Shown one piece after another: positions 45,958-56,364 of a DNA stretch of 64,000 bases (position 1 is its first letter; each line of letters starts with the position of its first letter). The notes under the pieces are model-generated. The model saw nothing but the letters and a program-made list of their open reading frames with translations. It made no database searches and was not told where the DNA came from. The stretch is taken from NCBI GenBank assembly GCA_016191435.1, contig JACPOQ010000043.1:248001-312000 (forward strand), written 5' to 3'. Made by a program: the position numbers and the translations under genes. The DNA is from Chloroflexota bacterium (GTDB lineage: Bacteria > Chloroflexota > Dehalococcoidia > Tepidiformales > Tepidiformaceae).

Positions 45958-48128
45958 CACGGCCCCTGGACGACGACCCAGGCGGTCTGGGTGTTGCCCG
46001 GCAGGATGGAGATGAAGTACCCCTCGTTCGAGACGAAGGTCGTGAAGTCGTTGACGCCGGGGATGTTCGAGCCGGGGAAGTAGCCGAGCCAGCACGAGGC
46101 CTCGCCGTTGCGGCACCCGGCGCCGTTCGGGCTCCACTTGTAGACGACCCCGACCTTCGCCGAGATATCGACGGTCGCGGGGTTGTCCGGGCTTTCGATG
46201 CCCTTGAGCGCATCGAGCACCAGGATGCCGTTCTTCCCGCCCCAACCGATGAGGGTGAAGCCGGGGAAGAGCTGGTAGGTGATGGTGGCGGTGGTGTCGC
46301 CATATGTGAACGTGGCGGTGCTGATGCTCGTCCCCGAACCGGTCGTGACGGTTACGTTCACGGCGCCCGCGGTGGCCTTCGCGGGGCTTGTGACGCGGAT
46401 CTGGGAGTCGCTGAGGATGACGTTCGAGGTGCCAGTTGCCGCGGCGGGGTTCCATGTCACCGGGACAGTCAGGCCACTCCCAAAGCTCACAGTCACCGGC
46501 GCGGCGCCTGAGAATCCTGTGCCCGTGAGGGTCACGACCGTGCCGCCGCCAACGGGTCCGGAGTTGGGGCTCACTCCCGTGACGGTCGGGACGCCAGTGG
46601 CCGTGTAGGTGAAGTCGTCGGCCGTCCCGGCGTCCGGGCTCGTGCCGTTCGGGGCGGTGATACGGACGCTCACCGTGCCCGCCGGCTGGGCGGGCGATGT
46701 GATGGTGACCTGTGTCCCCTGCAAGTTCACCGTCAGGGCATTCGGGGGCGACTGGACGTTGCCGAAGAACACGGTCACCCCGCTTTGCGGGAAGTTCGCC
46801 CCCGTGATGGTGACAAGGGTTCCGCCCGCGGTGCTGCCGGTGTTGGGGGTGATGCTCGAAATGATAGGCCCGCTCGTGTATGTGTAACCACCAGTCGCAG
46901 TCGCGGTGAGGAGCGTCGTTTGGTTGGTAACCGTCAGGTTGACTGCGCCCGCCGTTGCGCTCGCCGGGACCACCACGGTCAGCGATGTCGCGGTGCTGGC
47001 CGTGACCGTAGCAGCGGCGCCGCCGAAGGTAACGGTATTGAGGCTTGGCGTGAGGTTGAAGCCCGTGCCAACTATGGTCACGGTGTTGCCACCTGCCAAC
47101 GGACCAGCGGTTGGCGTAATCGAGGTGATGGTGAGGCCCGCTGAACCGTAGGTGTAGTCGTCGAGCACGCCATTATCGACGCTCGAAAGGTTGGCAACCG
47201 TCACCACCACATTCACGGTGCCGGTGCCGTTGGCCGGGCTGGTGGCCTGGAGAGACGTCGAGCTGATGACATTGACGGCCGCGGCGAGCCCGCCAAACGC
47301 CACCGTCGTCGCGCCCGGGACCGTGGAGAAACCGGTGCCGGTGACGGTCACGAGGGTGCCGGCCGGGCCGCTGTTGGGCGAGACGAGCGTGACGGTCGGG
47401 CCGCCGGTGTAGGTGTAATTGTCCAGCGTGCCCGTATCGAGGCTGACGACGCCGTTGACCGTCACGCGGACATCGACGGTGCCGCTGCCGGCCGGCGGGC
47501 TTACCGTAAGCGTGCCGGTCGGGGCGGTGGTCTGCGAGATGGAGAGGACCTGGGCGGTATTGCCGCCGAAGGTGACGACGTTGGCGCCGGGCGAGGTGGA
47601 GAAGCCGGTGCCGGTAATGATGACGACGCCGGCGCCGCCACTGGACGGCCCGCTATTCGGCGAAAGGTTCGTCACGGTCGGCGCGGTGCCGTAGGTGATG
47701 ATGGGCACCGAACTCTGGCCCGTGCCGCCCGTCGCCGTGTGCACCTGGACGACATAGGAGCCCGCGGCCTTCGCGGGTGCGCTGCATTGCAGACTCGTGG
47801 CGGTGACCGTGCCACCGACGATGAGGCAGGCGGTCGAACCGCTCCCCGGCAGGCCGACATTGACGATATCGGCGCCGATGAAATTCTGGCCCGTGACAGT
47901 GATTGGGCTCACTGGTGCGGCGGGAAGCGCGGGTACCGAGGCCGGAGACACCGAAGTCACCACTGGCGTGTCGCCTACGGCCGCCACGGAGGCCGCCCGC
48001 GAGGTCGAGTTCAAACCCGATGCCCGCTCGGTGCGCGTGGCGAAGACGCCGAGACTCGCGAGCGCGAGGGTGGCGAGAAGCGCGAGGCGCCAGGCCGTGG
48101 CGTGCTCCTGCGTTCGGTGAGTGTTCAT
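45957..48128 (-). CDS. secreted IPT/TIG-repeat protein
   Basis: Repeated units of the form PTVTLVSPNSGPAGTLVTVTGTGFSTVPGATTVAFGG; hydrophobic N-terminal signal-like segment. Confidence 0.85.
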   Translation of the reverse strand: MNTHRTQEHATAWRLALLATLALASLGVFATRTERASGLNSTSRAASVAAVGDTPVVTSVSPASVPALPAAPVSPITVTGQNFIGADIVNVGLPGSGSTACLIVGGTVTATSLQCSAPAKAAGSYVVQVHTATGGTGQSSVPIITYGTAPTVTNLSPNSGPSSGGAGVVIITGTGFSTSPGANVVTFGGNTAQVLSISQTTAPTGTLTVSPPAGSGTVDVRVTVNGVVSLDTGTLDNYTYTGGPTVTLVSPNSGPAGTLVTVTGTGFSTVPGATTVAFGGLAAAVNVISSTSLQATSPANGTGTVNVVVTVANLSSVDNGVLDDYTYGSAGLTITSITPTAGPLAGGNTVTIVGTGFNLTPSLNTVTFGGAAATVTASTATSLTVVVPASATAGAVNLTVTNQTTLLTATATGGYTYTSGPIISSITPNTGSTAGGTLVTITGANFPQSGVTVFFGNVQSPPNALTVNLQGTQVTITSPAQPAGTVSVRITAPNGTSPDAGTADDFTYTATGVPTVTGVSPNSGPVGGGTVVTLTGTGFSGAAPVTVSFGSGLTVPVTWNPAAATGTSNVILSDSQIRVTSPAKATAGAVNVTVTTGSGTSISTATFTYGDTTATITYQLFPGFTLIGWGGKNGILVLDALKGIESPDNPATVDISAKVGVVYKWSPNGAGCRNGEASCWLGYFPGSNIPGVNDFTTFVSNEGYFISILPGNTQTAWVVVQGP

Positions 48129-48348
48129 GCGTGTCCTCCGGGCCATCGGGGTACGGCCGGCGCGGGGCGACGGCGGGGCGCTTACGCAATCTAACCCGAT
48201 TTATCAAGTACGCACCAATCTTTTATGACTAGTGACGGTCAAGAGATGCACGCGCGGGCGCCTCCCGCTGGCGGACGATACGATTCGCACAGACCTGTGA
48301 GGCACCCGTGAAGCGTTCGAAGATCCCGTCTGGGACGGCCGTGGCCCG

Positions 48349-49509
48349 GTGCGGGAGTGGCGGCCGGGCGGCCGGCACGCCGGCCGGCGCAGCGCGATGA
48401 TCGCGGCCGGGGCGGCGCTGCTCGCGGTGGGGCTCATCGCGCTCGTGCTGGTGGATGCGTTCGAGACGGTGGTGCTGCCGCGGCGCATCGGCGGGCGGCT
48501 TCGGCTGGTCCGCTACTACTACCGCTACTCGTGGGGGACGACGCGCTGGATAGGCCTGCGGCTGCTCCGCAATGAGGCGAACCGTGACGCTTTCTTCGCC
48601 ATTTACGGCCCCGGATCGCTGCTGGTGCTCACGGTGCTCTGGGCCATAGGGCTCGTGTTCGCGTTCGGGTTGCTGCACTGGGCGATGGGCTCGAACCTCG
48701 CGGACCCGCGCGGCGGCAAGGGCCTGCTGACGGACATCTTCTTCAGCGGCGAGTCGTTCTTCACGCTCGGCCTCGGGGACGTGACGCCGATCACGCGGTC
48801 GGCGCGGGCGCTCACGGTGATCGAGGCGGGGATGGGCTTCGGCTTCCTCGCGCTCGTCATCGGCTATCTGCCGATGCTGTACCAGTCGTTCGCGCGGCGG
48901 GAGGCGGCCATCTCGGTGCTGGATGCGCGGGCGGGATCGCCGCCAGCAGCGGGCGAGCTTTTGCGACGGACGCACGAGGCGGAGGACGCGGCCGGGCTCG
49001 CGGACTTGCTGAAAGACTGGGAACGGTGGTGCGCCGACATCCTCGAGAGCCACCTTTCGTACCCCGTGCTGGGGTACTTCCGCTCGCACCACGACCGGCA
49101 ATCGTGGGTCGGCGCGCTGACGGCGGTGCTCGATACCTGCGCACTGCTGCAGGTGAAGCGCGGGAGTTCGCTCACGTGGCCGGCGTCGTTGACGTTTGCG
49201 CTTGCGCGGCACACGGCTGTCGACCTGGCGCAGGTGTTCAACGCCGCCCCGGACTTCCACACGGCCGGGCGACTGGACGTCAATTCGATGCGGAAGCTGG
49301 CTCCGCTCATCGGTGCGGACATGGCCGATGCCACGGACTTGAGGTGGGAACGGCTGGCAGCGCTGCGAGCGTTGTACGAGCCGTATGTCGCCGGGCTTGC
49401 GCGGTATTTCGACCTCCCGCTGCCATTGTGGACGCGCGCAGACGGGGCGCTCGACGATTGGGAGACGGTGGCGGACACCGGCAGGGGAGCGGGGCCGGCG
49501 GCGTATTAG
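48349..49509 (+). CDS. two-TM potassium-channel-like protein with long C-terminal domain
   Basis: Pore-like segment DIFFSGESFFTLGLGDVTPITRSARALTVIEAGMGFGFLALVIGYLP. Confidence 0.78.
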   Translation: MREWRPGGRHAGRRSAMIAAGAALLAVGLIALVLVDAFETVVLPRRIGGRLRLVRYYYRYSWGTTRWIGLRLLRNEANRDAFFAIYGPGSLLVLTVLWAIGLVFAFGLLHWAMGSNLADPRGGKGLLTDIFFSGESFFTLGLGDVTPITRSARALTVIEAGMGFGFLALVIGYLPMLYQSFARREAAISVLDARAGSPPAAGELLRRTHEAEDAAGLADLLKDWERWCADILESHLSYPVLGYFRSHHDRQSWVGALTAVLDTCALLQVKRGSSLTWPASLTFALARHTAVDLAQVFNAAPDFHTAGRLDVNSMRKLAPLIGADMADATDLRWERLAALRALYEPYVAGLARYFDLPLPLWTRADGALDDWETVADTGRGAGPAAY

Positions 49510-49512
49510 GGA

Positions 49513-49575
49513 GTCCTGAGTGCTGAGTGCTGAGTGCTGAGTCCTGAGTGCTGAGTCCTGAGCACCGAGTCCCGG
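49513..49575. repeat. GTGCTGA heptamer array (9 units)
   Basis: GTCCTGA GTGCTGA GTGCTGA GTGCTGA GTCCTGA GTGCTGA GTCCTGA GCACCGA GTCCCGG. Confidence 0.92.
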
Positions 49576-49658
49576 TTGGCGGGACGGAGCGTCGCAAGGG
49601 TGTTGCGAAGGGTGTCCGCGGCGGCCGGGGGTGCGAGTCGTCCCCCTATACTAACGGG

Positions 49659-51134
49659 ATGGAACCCAGGGCAGATTTGATTTTGGCGAACCGGGCGTAC
49701 GTCGACCACCTGACGCCGCCCGGGGCGCCGGATGGGCCGACGCCGGCGATCGAAGGCGGGCTGCTGGCGGCGGTGCGGCCGCTGATCGCCCCGTGGTCGG
49801 AAGGCACGGGCACGACGTGGATCGGCGCCGGCCGAGGGGCGCACGACCGCGAGTTCACCGATGAACGCGGTTTCGAGACGCTGGCGACCGGGCGCGGCGG
49901 GCTGCGCCACCGGCGGCTCTATTTCGACGAGTCAACATGGAACGGGCACTACTCGCTGACTTCGAACAGCTTTCTCTGGCCGTTGCTGCACCTGGTGAGC
50001 CGCCCCTTTCCGCTCTGCACCGACTACTACCCACGGCCGGCGACGCCCGGCGCGGATGAGTGGGCCGCGTTCCAGTTGGTGAACCAGGCGTTCGCGAAGG
50101 CGGGCGCCGAGGAGGGCGGCGCGGGGTCGGCGTGGGTTCACGATTACCAGCTCGCGCTGGCGCCGGCGATGCTGCGAGAGAGCGGGTTCGGTGGGCGCAT
50201 CGGCTACTTCCTGCACACGCCGTTCCCGGACGTGGACGTCGCCGCCAAGGTCGTTGATAGCGAAGGGATGGAGCGGCTGGCGGAGGTGGTCGCGGGGATG
50301 CTGGGCGCCGGGCTCGTCGGGCTGCAATCGCAGGGTGACGCCGATCGCTTCGCGCAGGCGGCTGCAGTACTCGCGGGCGCGATGGAAGCGCCGGGCGGGC
50401 TGGCCGTGGGCAATCGGTTCGTGCGGGTGGGTGTGTACCCGGTGGGGATCGATTGCGATCAGCTGCTCGAAGTCGCCCGCGGGGCGGAGGCGATGGGGCG
50501 GGTGGTGCAACTGCGTGCGCGAGGTGATCCGCTCGTGGCGGGCCTCGAGCGCTCCGATTTCACCAAGGGGATCCCGGAGCGGCTGCGGGCGATCACGAGC
50601 GTCTTCGGCGGGGGCGGGCGGTTCGCCTACGCAGGCATCGCCGCGCCCACGCGCGAAGGCGTGGCCGTGTACCGGCGGTTCGAGGAGGTCACAGCCGCGG
50701 CGGCGAGGGAAGCCGCGCACATGGCCGCGGCGCGGGGCCGGGGGTTCCTGCATCTGCGAGAGGCGATACCGTGGGCCGAAGTGGTCGCACTGCAACGGGA
50801 CGCCGACGTGGTCTTCACCTCATCGCTGGCCGACGGGATGAACCTGGTGCCGCTGCAGGCGGCAGTCGCGCAGTCGCTGCGGGCGCCGGGCGAGCGGGCG
50901 ACTATCATCACGGGGAAGGATGCCGGCGTAGCGAGCGCGTACGCCGGGTTCGAAGAGGATGGACTTGTGAGCGTAGACCCACTTGACCCCCGCGCGATGG
51001 AAGAGACGCTGCTCGCGGCCATCGCCGGGGAGCTGCCACGAGTAAGCGACCGGCTGATCGCGGCGGTGCGCGAGCACGACGCGCGCGCATGGGCCACGAG
51101 TTTCCTGGGCGACCTGGAGGATACCGAATGCTGA
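49659..51134 (+). CDS. otsA: trehalose-6-phosphate synthase (GT20 family)
   Basis: WVHDYQLALAPAMLR...IGYFLHTPFPD, RSDFTKGIPERL, SLADGMNLVPLQ; followed by otsB. Confidence 0.85.
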   Translation: MEPRADLILANRAYVDHLTPPGAPDGPTPAIEGGLLAAVRPLIAPWSEGTGTTWIGAGRGAHDREFTDERGFETLATGRGGLRHRRLYFDESTWNGHYSLTSNSFLWPLLHLVSRPFPLCTDYYPRPATPGADEWAAFQLVNQAFAKAGAEEGGAGSAWVHDYQLALAPAMLRESGFGGRIGYFLHTPFPDVDVAAKVVDSEGMERLAEVVAGMLGAGLVGLQSQGDADRFAQAAAVLAGAMEAPGGLAVGNRFVRVGVYPVGIDCDQLLEVARGAEAMGRVVQLRARGDPLVAGLERSDFTKGIPERLRAITSVFGGGGRFAYAGIAAPTREGVAVYRRFEEVTAAAAREAAHMAAARGRGFLHLREAIPWAEVVALQRDADVVFTSSLADGMNLVPLQAAVAQSLRAPGERATIITGKDAGVASAYAGFEEDGLVSVDPLDPRAMEETLLAAIAGELPRVSDRLIAAVREHDARAWATSFLGDLEDTEC

Positions 51135-51913
51135 GTCTCGCCTCGATCGAGCAGTTTCGCGCGCTGGCGGCGGCGCGGGGCCCGTTGCTCATCGCCACCG
51201 ACCTCGATGGGACCCTGGCGCCGATCACGCAGTCGGCGGCGGAAGCGCGCGTCCCGGCGCCCAGCCTGGCCGTGCTGGACCGCCTGTCGACAGTCGCGAA
51301 GGTGGCGGTGATCACCGGGCGGGACCTGAATACCGCGCGGCGGCTGGTCCCGTGCGAGGGCGTGATCGTCATCGGCAGCCATGGGCTGGAGACGAGCTTC
51401 GAGACCGACCTGCTACCGGGGGTGGACCGCGTCCGGCTGAGCGCGGCGCTGGAGCGGATCGAGCAGCGGGTGGTATCGGCGGTGCCGAGCGCATACCTGC
51501 ACGTCGAGCGCAAGGCGATCTCGACGGCGTTTCACTTCCGCCAGACGCCGGAGCTGGAGCCGCAGCTTCGCGCCGTGCTGAAGGACCTGCCGCCGGAGCT
51601 GCGGCTGCGGGAAGGCCGGATGGTGTTCGAAGTGCTGCCGGATGCCCAGGGCGGCAAGGACCTCGCGCTCAGCGCGCTGGCGCACGCGTTCCGGGTGAAA
51701 TCCCTCCTCTGCCTTGGCGACGACCGCACGGACGTGGCGATGTTCAAGGCGGCGCTGGAACTCGGCCGAAACGGCGTGCATGTGCTGCTGGCGGGCGTGG
51801 CGGGCGGCGCGGAAACGCCGGAGGAGATCGCGGAGCTTTCGGACGTGCTGCTGCGCTCGACGGACGAGGCGCTGGAGGCGCTGGAGACGGTAGCGCGAGC
51901 GCTGGGGGCCTGA
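51128..51913 (+). CDS. otsB: trehalose-6-phosphate phosphatase
   Basis: TDLDGTLAPI, VITGRDLNTARRLV, KDLALSAL, CLGDDRTDVAMF (HAD motifs). Confidence 0.92.
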   Translation: MLSLASIEQFRALAAARGPLLIATDLDGTLAPITQSAAEARVPAPSLAVLDRLSTVAKVAVITGRDLNTARRLVPCEGVIVIGSHGLETSFETDLLPGVDRVRLSAALERIEQRVVSAVPSAYLHVERKAISTAFHFRQTPELEPQLRAVLKDLPPELRLREGRMVFEVLPDAQGGKDLALSALAHAFRVKSLLCLGDDRTDVAMFKAALELGRNGVHVLLAGVAGGAETPEEIAELSDVLLRSTDEALEALETVARALGA

Positions 51914-51960
51914 GCCGCGGTGCGGCCAAGCCCCTGACGTTCGCTGGCCGAAACCTGGCG

Positions 51961-52908
51961 CTACTTCAAGTTGAAGGCGGTCTTGAGGGCGCTGGCGGCT
52001 TCCTGGTGGGCGACTTTCGCCGCGTCGATGGTGGCGGCCATGCCGAAATAGCCGTGGATGAGACCGCTGTAGCGCTTCGTTTGGACGGGGACGCCGGCCT
52101 CTTTGAGGCGCGCGGCATAGGCTTCGCCTTCGTCGCGGAGGGGGTCGAATTCGGCCGTCTGGACGAGCGCGGGCGGGAGGCCGGCGAGGCTTTCGGCGCG
52201 CCAGGGCGAGGCGTATGGCTCGAGGCCGTGGACCTCGCTCGGCAGGTAGTGGCCCCAGAACCAGCGCATCGAGAGCTCGGTGAGCAGGTAGCCGTTGCCG
52301 TTGACGCGGTAGGACTCGGTGCCGTAGCAGTGGTCCACGACAGGGTAGATGAGCATCTGGAAGGCGATGGGCGGGCCGCCCTTATCGCGCGCCATGAGGC
52401 ACACGACCGCGGCAAGGTTGCCGCCGGCGCTATCGCCGCCGACCGCGATACGGGCCGGGTCGATTCCGAGCGAGGCGGCGTTCTCGGCGACCCACTTCAC
52501 GGCGGCGTAGGAATCATCCGCGGCAGCGGGGTATTTGTGTTCCGGCGCGAGGCGGTAGTCCACGGAGATGACGACGCAGCCGGTGTTGTAGCAGAGCGTG
52601 CGGCAGGCGGGGTCATGCGATTCGATGTTGCCGATGACCCAGCCGCCGCCGTGGTAGTACACGAGCACGGGGAGGGTGCCGGTCGCCCCCTCCGGGCGGT
52701 AGATCCGCACGGGGATCTCACCGGCGGGGCCGGGGATGGTACGGTCTTCGGTGCTGCCGACGGGGTCGAGCGGCGCCTCAACGCGCATCATTTCCATCAT
52801 CTGGCGCGCTTCCACCGCGCCCATGTTTTTGAAGGCATTGAGACCTTCGCCGAGGCCGGCGCCGGCCATGGCTTCGAGCACTACCTGGACCTGTGGATCG
52901 AGTGGCAT
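51961..52908 (-). CDS. alpha/beta hydrolase (HSL-like esterase)
   Basis: YYHGGGWVIGN, GGDSAGGNLAA, GLIHGYFGM. Confidence 0.92.
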   Translation of the reverse strand: MPLDPQVQVVLEAMAGAGLGEGLNAFKNMGAVEARQMMEMMRVEAPLDPVGSTEDRTIPGPAGEIPVRIYRPEGATGTLPVLVYYHGGGWVIGNIESHDPACRTLCYNTGCVVISVDYRLAPEHKYPAAADDSYAAVKWVAENAASLGIDPARIAVGGDSAGGNLAAVVCLMARDKGGPPIAFQMLIYPVVDHCYGTESYRVNGNGYLLTELSMRWFWGHYLPSEVHGLEPYASPWRAESLAGLPPALVQTAEFDPLRDEGEAYAARLKEAGVPVQTKRYSGLIHGYFGMAATIDAAKVAHQEAASALKTAFNLK

Positions 52909-52938
52909 CTGGACCCCTCCTTTGCGGGCGCTTGCGTG

Positions 52939-53883
52939 CTAGTGGACGGCGACGGCGCCGAGCGCCGCGCGCAGGCTGGTGGCGGCCTCGGCGATCGCGC
53001 GGTCGCGGGCGGGCCAGGCGAAGCCCAGGTTGTAAAAGCCGTGGATCATGCCGTCGTAGCAGGTGACGGCGGCCTCGACCCCGGCCGCCCGAAGCTTTTC
53101 GCCATAGGCGGGGCCCTGGTCGCGCAACGGGTCGAACTCCGCCGTCTGGATGAGGGCCGGGGGCAGCCCGGCGTGGCTGCTCGCGAGGATCGGCGAGAGG
53201 TACGGCTCGCCGGCGCGCGAGCTGCCGGGGACGTAGTGGTTGGTGAAGTAGTTGATGGTGTCCTGGTCGAGGAAGTAGCCGGCGCCGTTCTCGGTGAACG
53301 AGGGGTAATCGAAGGCCATATCGACGGCGGGATAAATAAGGAACTGCAGGGCGATGGCCGGGCCGCCGCGGTCGCGGGCCATGAGCGAGACGACAGCCGC
53401 GAGATTGCCGCCGGCGCTATCGCCGCCGACAGCAATGCGGGACGTATCGAGGCCGAGCTGCGCGGCGCCGTTGGCGGCGATCCAGGCCGTCGCGGCGTAA
53501 GCGTCTTCGGTGGCGGCCGGGTACGGGTGCTCGGGTGCGAGGCGGTAATCGACCGAGACGATCGAGCAGCCGGCGGCGTGCGCGAGGGAGTGGCAGATCT
53601 CGTCGTGGGAGGCGATATCGCCGAGGACGAAGCCACCGCCGTGGAAGAAGACGAGCGTGCCGCGGTCGCCCGGGTTGGCGTAGACGCGGACGGGGATGTC
53701 GCCGGCAGGGCCGGGCACCGTGGTGTCCTGGACGCGCGCGGCAGGCGTCGCAATGGGCGGGACAGGCATGGCGGAGAAAGACATCCGCGCCTGTTCCGGC
53801 GTGAGCGTCGAAAGGGGCGGTGCGTTGAGCGCGGCCATGGCTTCCAAGACAGCTTTGGCGTTGGGGTCGAGTGGCATTTGCAT
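52939..53883 (-). CDS. alpha/beta hydrolase (HSL-like esterase), paralogue of the adjacent gene
   Basis: FFHGGGFVLGD, GGDSAGGNLAA, GMIHGFYNLG. Confidence 0.92.
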   Translation of the reverse strand: MQMPLDPNAKAVLEAMAALNAPPLSTLTPEQARMSFSAMPVPPIATPAARVQDTTVPGPAGDIPVRVYANPGDRGTLVFFHGGGFVLGDIASHDEICHSLAHAAGCSIVSVDYRLAPEHPYPAATEDAYAATAWIAANGAAQLGLDTSRIAVGGDSAGGNLAAVVSLMARDRGGPAIALQFLIYPAVDMAFDYPSFTENGAGYFLDQDTINYFTNHYVPGSSRAGEPYLSPILASSHAGLPPALIQTAEFDPLRDQGPAYGEKLRAAGVEAAVTCYDGMIHGFYNLGFAWPARDRAIAEAATSLRAALGAVAVH

Positions 53884-54125
53884 CGTGCTCCCTGGTGGTG
53901 CCGGTGAGGCTAGCGGGCCGCGGCAGGCATGGCAAGCCGGGGCGCGGGAAACGGTGAGTCAGGCGCGCTGTGAAGGTCGCGACGCTCCGGTTGCGCGAGG
54001 TTGCCTGTGATTCCCGCTTCGAAACCATTATGGTGCGCACACATTCCCCAAGGAATGGCCGGGCCGCCGCAAGCGCGCGGCCCGGCGCATGGCGCGGCAG
54101 CCCTTGCACAACCTGGAGAGAGAAT

Positions 54126-55094
54126 ATGAAGAAAAAGAAGCTGACCATCCTCGGCGCGGCGCTCACGGCCGCATTCGGAGCGGCGTTTGGCGTCGCGTTC
54201 GCGGACTCCATCTCCATCAATTTCGAGACCTATACGGCAGGCACCATCAACGGCCAGGACGGCTGGTCCAGCACCGGCGCCGCAGGCTCCGGCTGCGCGG
54301 TTTACGACCACGAGGTCGTCAACAACGGCGTCGGCGCGCCGGCATCGTTCGGGACAAAAAGCCTGCGCATCTCGAACGCTGTGACAAGCGGATGTTATGG
54401 CGACCAGACGTTCTCGAAGCCGCTCGCCGACGAGGCCGGGGAGACGGGGGCCGTGGGCGACGGGCTCTCGGGTGGCACGCGGCAGCCGTATTTCGAGGCG
54501 CAATGGGTCTTCGCTTCCACGGCGCCCCTCGCCGAGCAGCCGGGCCTCAGCGTCGTTGCCAGCCCGGACCGCGGGGACGGCGCGCGCATGAGCTGGGTGC
54601 AGATGGCTGACACGCCCGCCGGCCTGGAGGTCAACTTCTACGACTACCGGAGGGCCCTGGACCCCGCGTGCTCGACTGGCGAAGACGGGTTCGTTTTGAC
54701 GAACGTGGCGTCGGGCCTCGACCGCACGGTCCCGCACACGATTAGAGTAACGATGAAGTTCGTCGACGGACCCGCCAACGACGTCGTCCAGGTGTACGTC
54801 GATGGTGTGCTGAAGCTCACGGGCACGAGTTGGGAGGATTACTTCCGGGACTGCGAAGGGAACCCGACGCGCACGGTGGACTCCATCCTCTTCCGGACGG
54901 GCGGGGAGGCGGCGCCTGCGACGGTGGGACAGGGCTTCCTCATCGATAACCTGACCATATCGTCCGGGCCCGCCCTTGTCGGCCCTCCCACAAACAAGGA
55001 CCAGTGCAAGGGCGACGGGTGGAAGGGCTTTAACAACCCCGCCTTCAAGAACCAGGGCCAATGCGTGAGCTCCGTGGCGAGCAAGAACAAATAG
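54126..55094 (+). CDS. secreted hypothetical protein
   Basis: Signal peptide MKKKKLTILGAALTAAFGAAFGVAFADS; beta-rich lectin/laminin-G-like body (inference). Confidence 0.75.
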   Translation: MKKKKLTILGAALTAAFGAAFGVAFADSISINFETYTAGTINGQDGWSSTGAAGSGCAVYDHEVVNNGVGAPASFGTKSLRISNAVTSGCYGDQTFSKPLADEAGETGAVGDGLSGGTRQPYFEAQWVFASTAPLAEQPGLSVVASPDRGDGARMSWVQMADTPAGLEVNFYDYRRALDPACSTGEDGFVLTNVASGLDRTVPHTIRVTMKFVDGPANDVVQVYVDGVLKLTGTSWEDYFRDCEGNPTRTVDSILFRTGGEAAPATVGQGFLIDNLTISSGPALVGPPTNKDQCKGDGWKGFNNPAFKNQGQCVSSVASKNK

Positions 55095-55121
55095 CGCCGT
55101 CCCCGGACCAGGGCACGGCAG

Positions 55122-55150
55122 AAGAGGCGCCCTTTCGGGGGCGCCTCTTT
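55122..55150 (+). terminator. Rho-independent-like hairpin
   Basis: AAGAGGCGCCC-TTTCGG-GGGCGCCTCTTT, just after the 55094 stop. Confidence 0.8.
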
Positions 55151-55188
55151 CATTCGGCGAACTGCGCCTCGGCGGCCGTGTGTCGGGC

Positions 55189-56208
55189 TTAGCTGACGAG
55201 TGTCCCCAGCACGCGTTCGACGCGCGAGGGGTCGCCCGCGGGCATGCCGACGATGGGGAGGTCGACGCCGAGCTGGCGGCGCTCTTCGATGCCGAGCGCG
55301 ACGGTTTCGAGGTCGCCCCAGATTGCGGTTTCCTCGAGCATCCTGTCGCCCATGGCGGCCATGAGCTCGTCGTTGGTCTGGAAGGGCATGGGCTTGTGCT
55401 CTTCGCCGGCCTTACGCATCGCGGCGACCTCGGCACCGAAGCCGTTGCGTGTGAGCATCTGGTGGTAGAAGTCGCCCATGTTGGTGACGTACCAGGAGAT
55501 GGGGCCGGCGGCGAGCCGCTTCGCCTTCGCGGGGTCCTCTTCGATAACTGTCGTGAGGGACGCGACCGTCTCGACGGAGCCCTCCGGGCGACCGCGCTTG
55601 CGGGCGCCGGCGTTCACGGTTTCGAGGCCATCCTTGAATTTCGACTTCGGCCAGTAGATGGGCATCCAGCCATCGGCGACTTCGCCGACGCCTTCCATGC
55701 TCTTCGGCGAGATGGAGGCGATGTAGATGGGGATGTGGTTGCGGACGGGGTTGAAGAGCAGCTTGAAGCCACGCTGGAGCTTGAAGATCTCGCCGTCGTA
55801 GAACACTTTTTCGCCGGAGATGATCATGTTGATGATCTCCGTGTACTCCTTGAGGCGCTGGAGGGGTTTTTCGAATTTCTCGCCGTGCCAGTGTTCGATG
55901 ACGCGCGCGCCCGAGGTGCCGAGGCCGAGGATGACACGGCCCCCGGAGATCTCGTCGAGGGTGGCGGCGGTCATCGCGAGGACGGCGGGCGAGCGTCCGA
56001 AGACGGGCGCGATGCCCGTGCCGAGCTTGATCTTCGACGTGTTCAGGGCGATCTGTGTGAGGAGCGAGAACTGGTCGCGGCCCCAGGTCTCGGCGGTGAA
56101 GACGGCTTCGACGCCGACCTCCTCGGCGATCTTGATGCGCTTGAGGAGTTCCTGGTTCTGCTCGGGGTTGCCGGTGAACCCGACGGAGACGGCGAGGCGG
56201 CGTGGCAT
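55189..56208 (-). CDS. LLM class (F420/FMN luciferase-like) oxidoreductase
   Basis: RIKIAEEVGVEAVFTAETWGRDQFSLLTQIALNTSKIKLGTGIAPVFGRSPAVLAMTAATLDEISGGRVILGLGTSG. Confidence 0.93.
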   Translation of the reverse strand: MPRRLAVSVGFTGNPEQNQELLKRIKIAEEVGVEAVFTAETWGRDQFSLLTQIALNTSKIKLGTGIAPVFGRSPAVLAMTAATLDEISGGRVILGLGTSGARVIEHWHGEKFEKPLQRLKEYTEIINMIISGEKVFYDGEIFKLQRGFKLLFNPVRNHIPIYIASISPKSMEGVGEVADGWMPIYWPKSKFKDGLETVNAGARKRGRPEGSVETVASLTTVIEEDPAKAKRLAAGPISWYVTNMGDFYHQMLTRNGFGAEVAAMRKAGEEHKPMPFQTNDELMAAMGDRMLEETAIWGDLETVALGIEERRQLGVDLPIVGMPAGDPSRVERVLGTLVS

Positions 56209-56278
56209 GGGGTGTGATCCTGTCGTGAGATATGCACCGCAGTCTGGCGCAGCGGAGGGAAGGACACAACAGGAAGGT

Positions 56279-56310
56279 AAGGGCCGAGGGGCTGAGGGAC
56301 TGGGGGGTTG
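56279..56310. repeat. octamer array AGGGGCTG-like
   Basis: AAGGGCCG AGGGGCTG AGGGACTG GGGGGTTG. Confidence 0.65.
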
Positions 56311-56364
56311 GCGGCGGCTGGCAGCGGGTCGAGGCCTCGGCCTGATGAGTGTGGGGCTCGAAGG

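Noticed and set aside
51352-53907. 851-aa plus-strand ORF
   Set aside because: Out-of-frame over otsB and antisense to two clear esterases.
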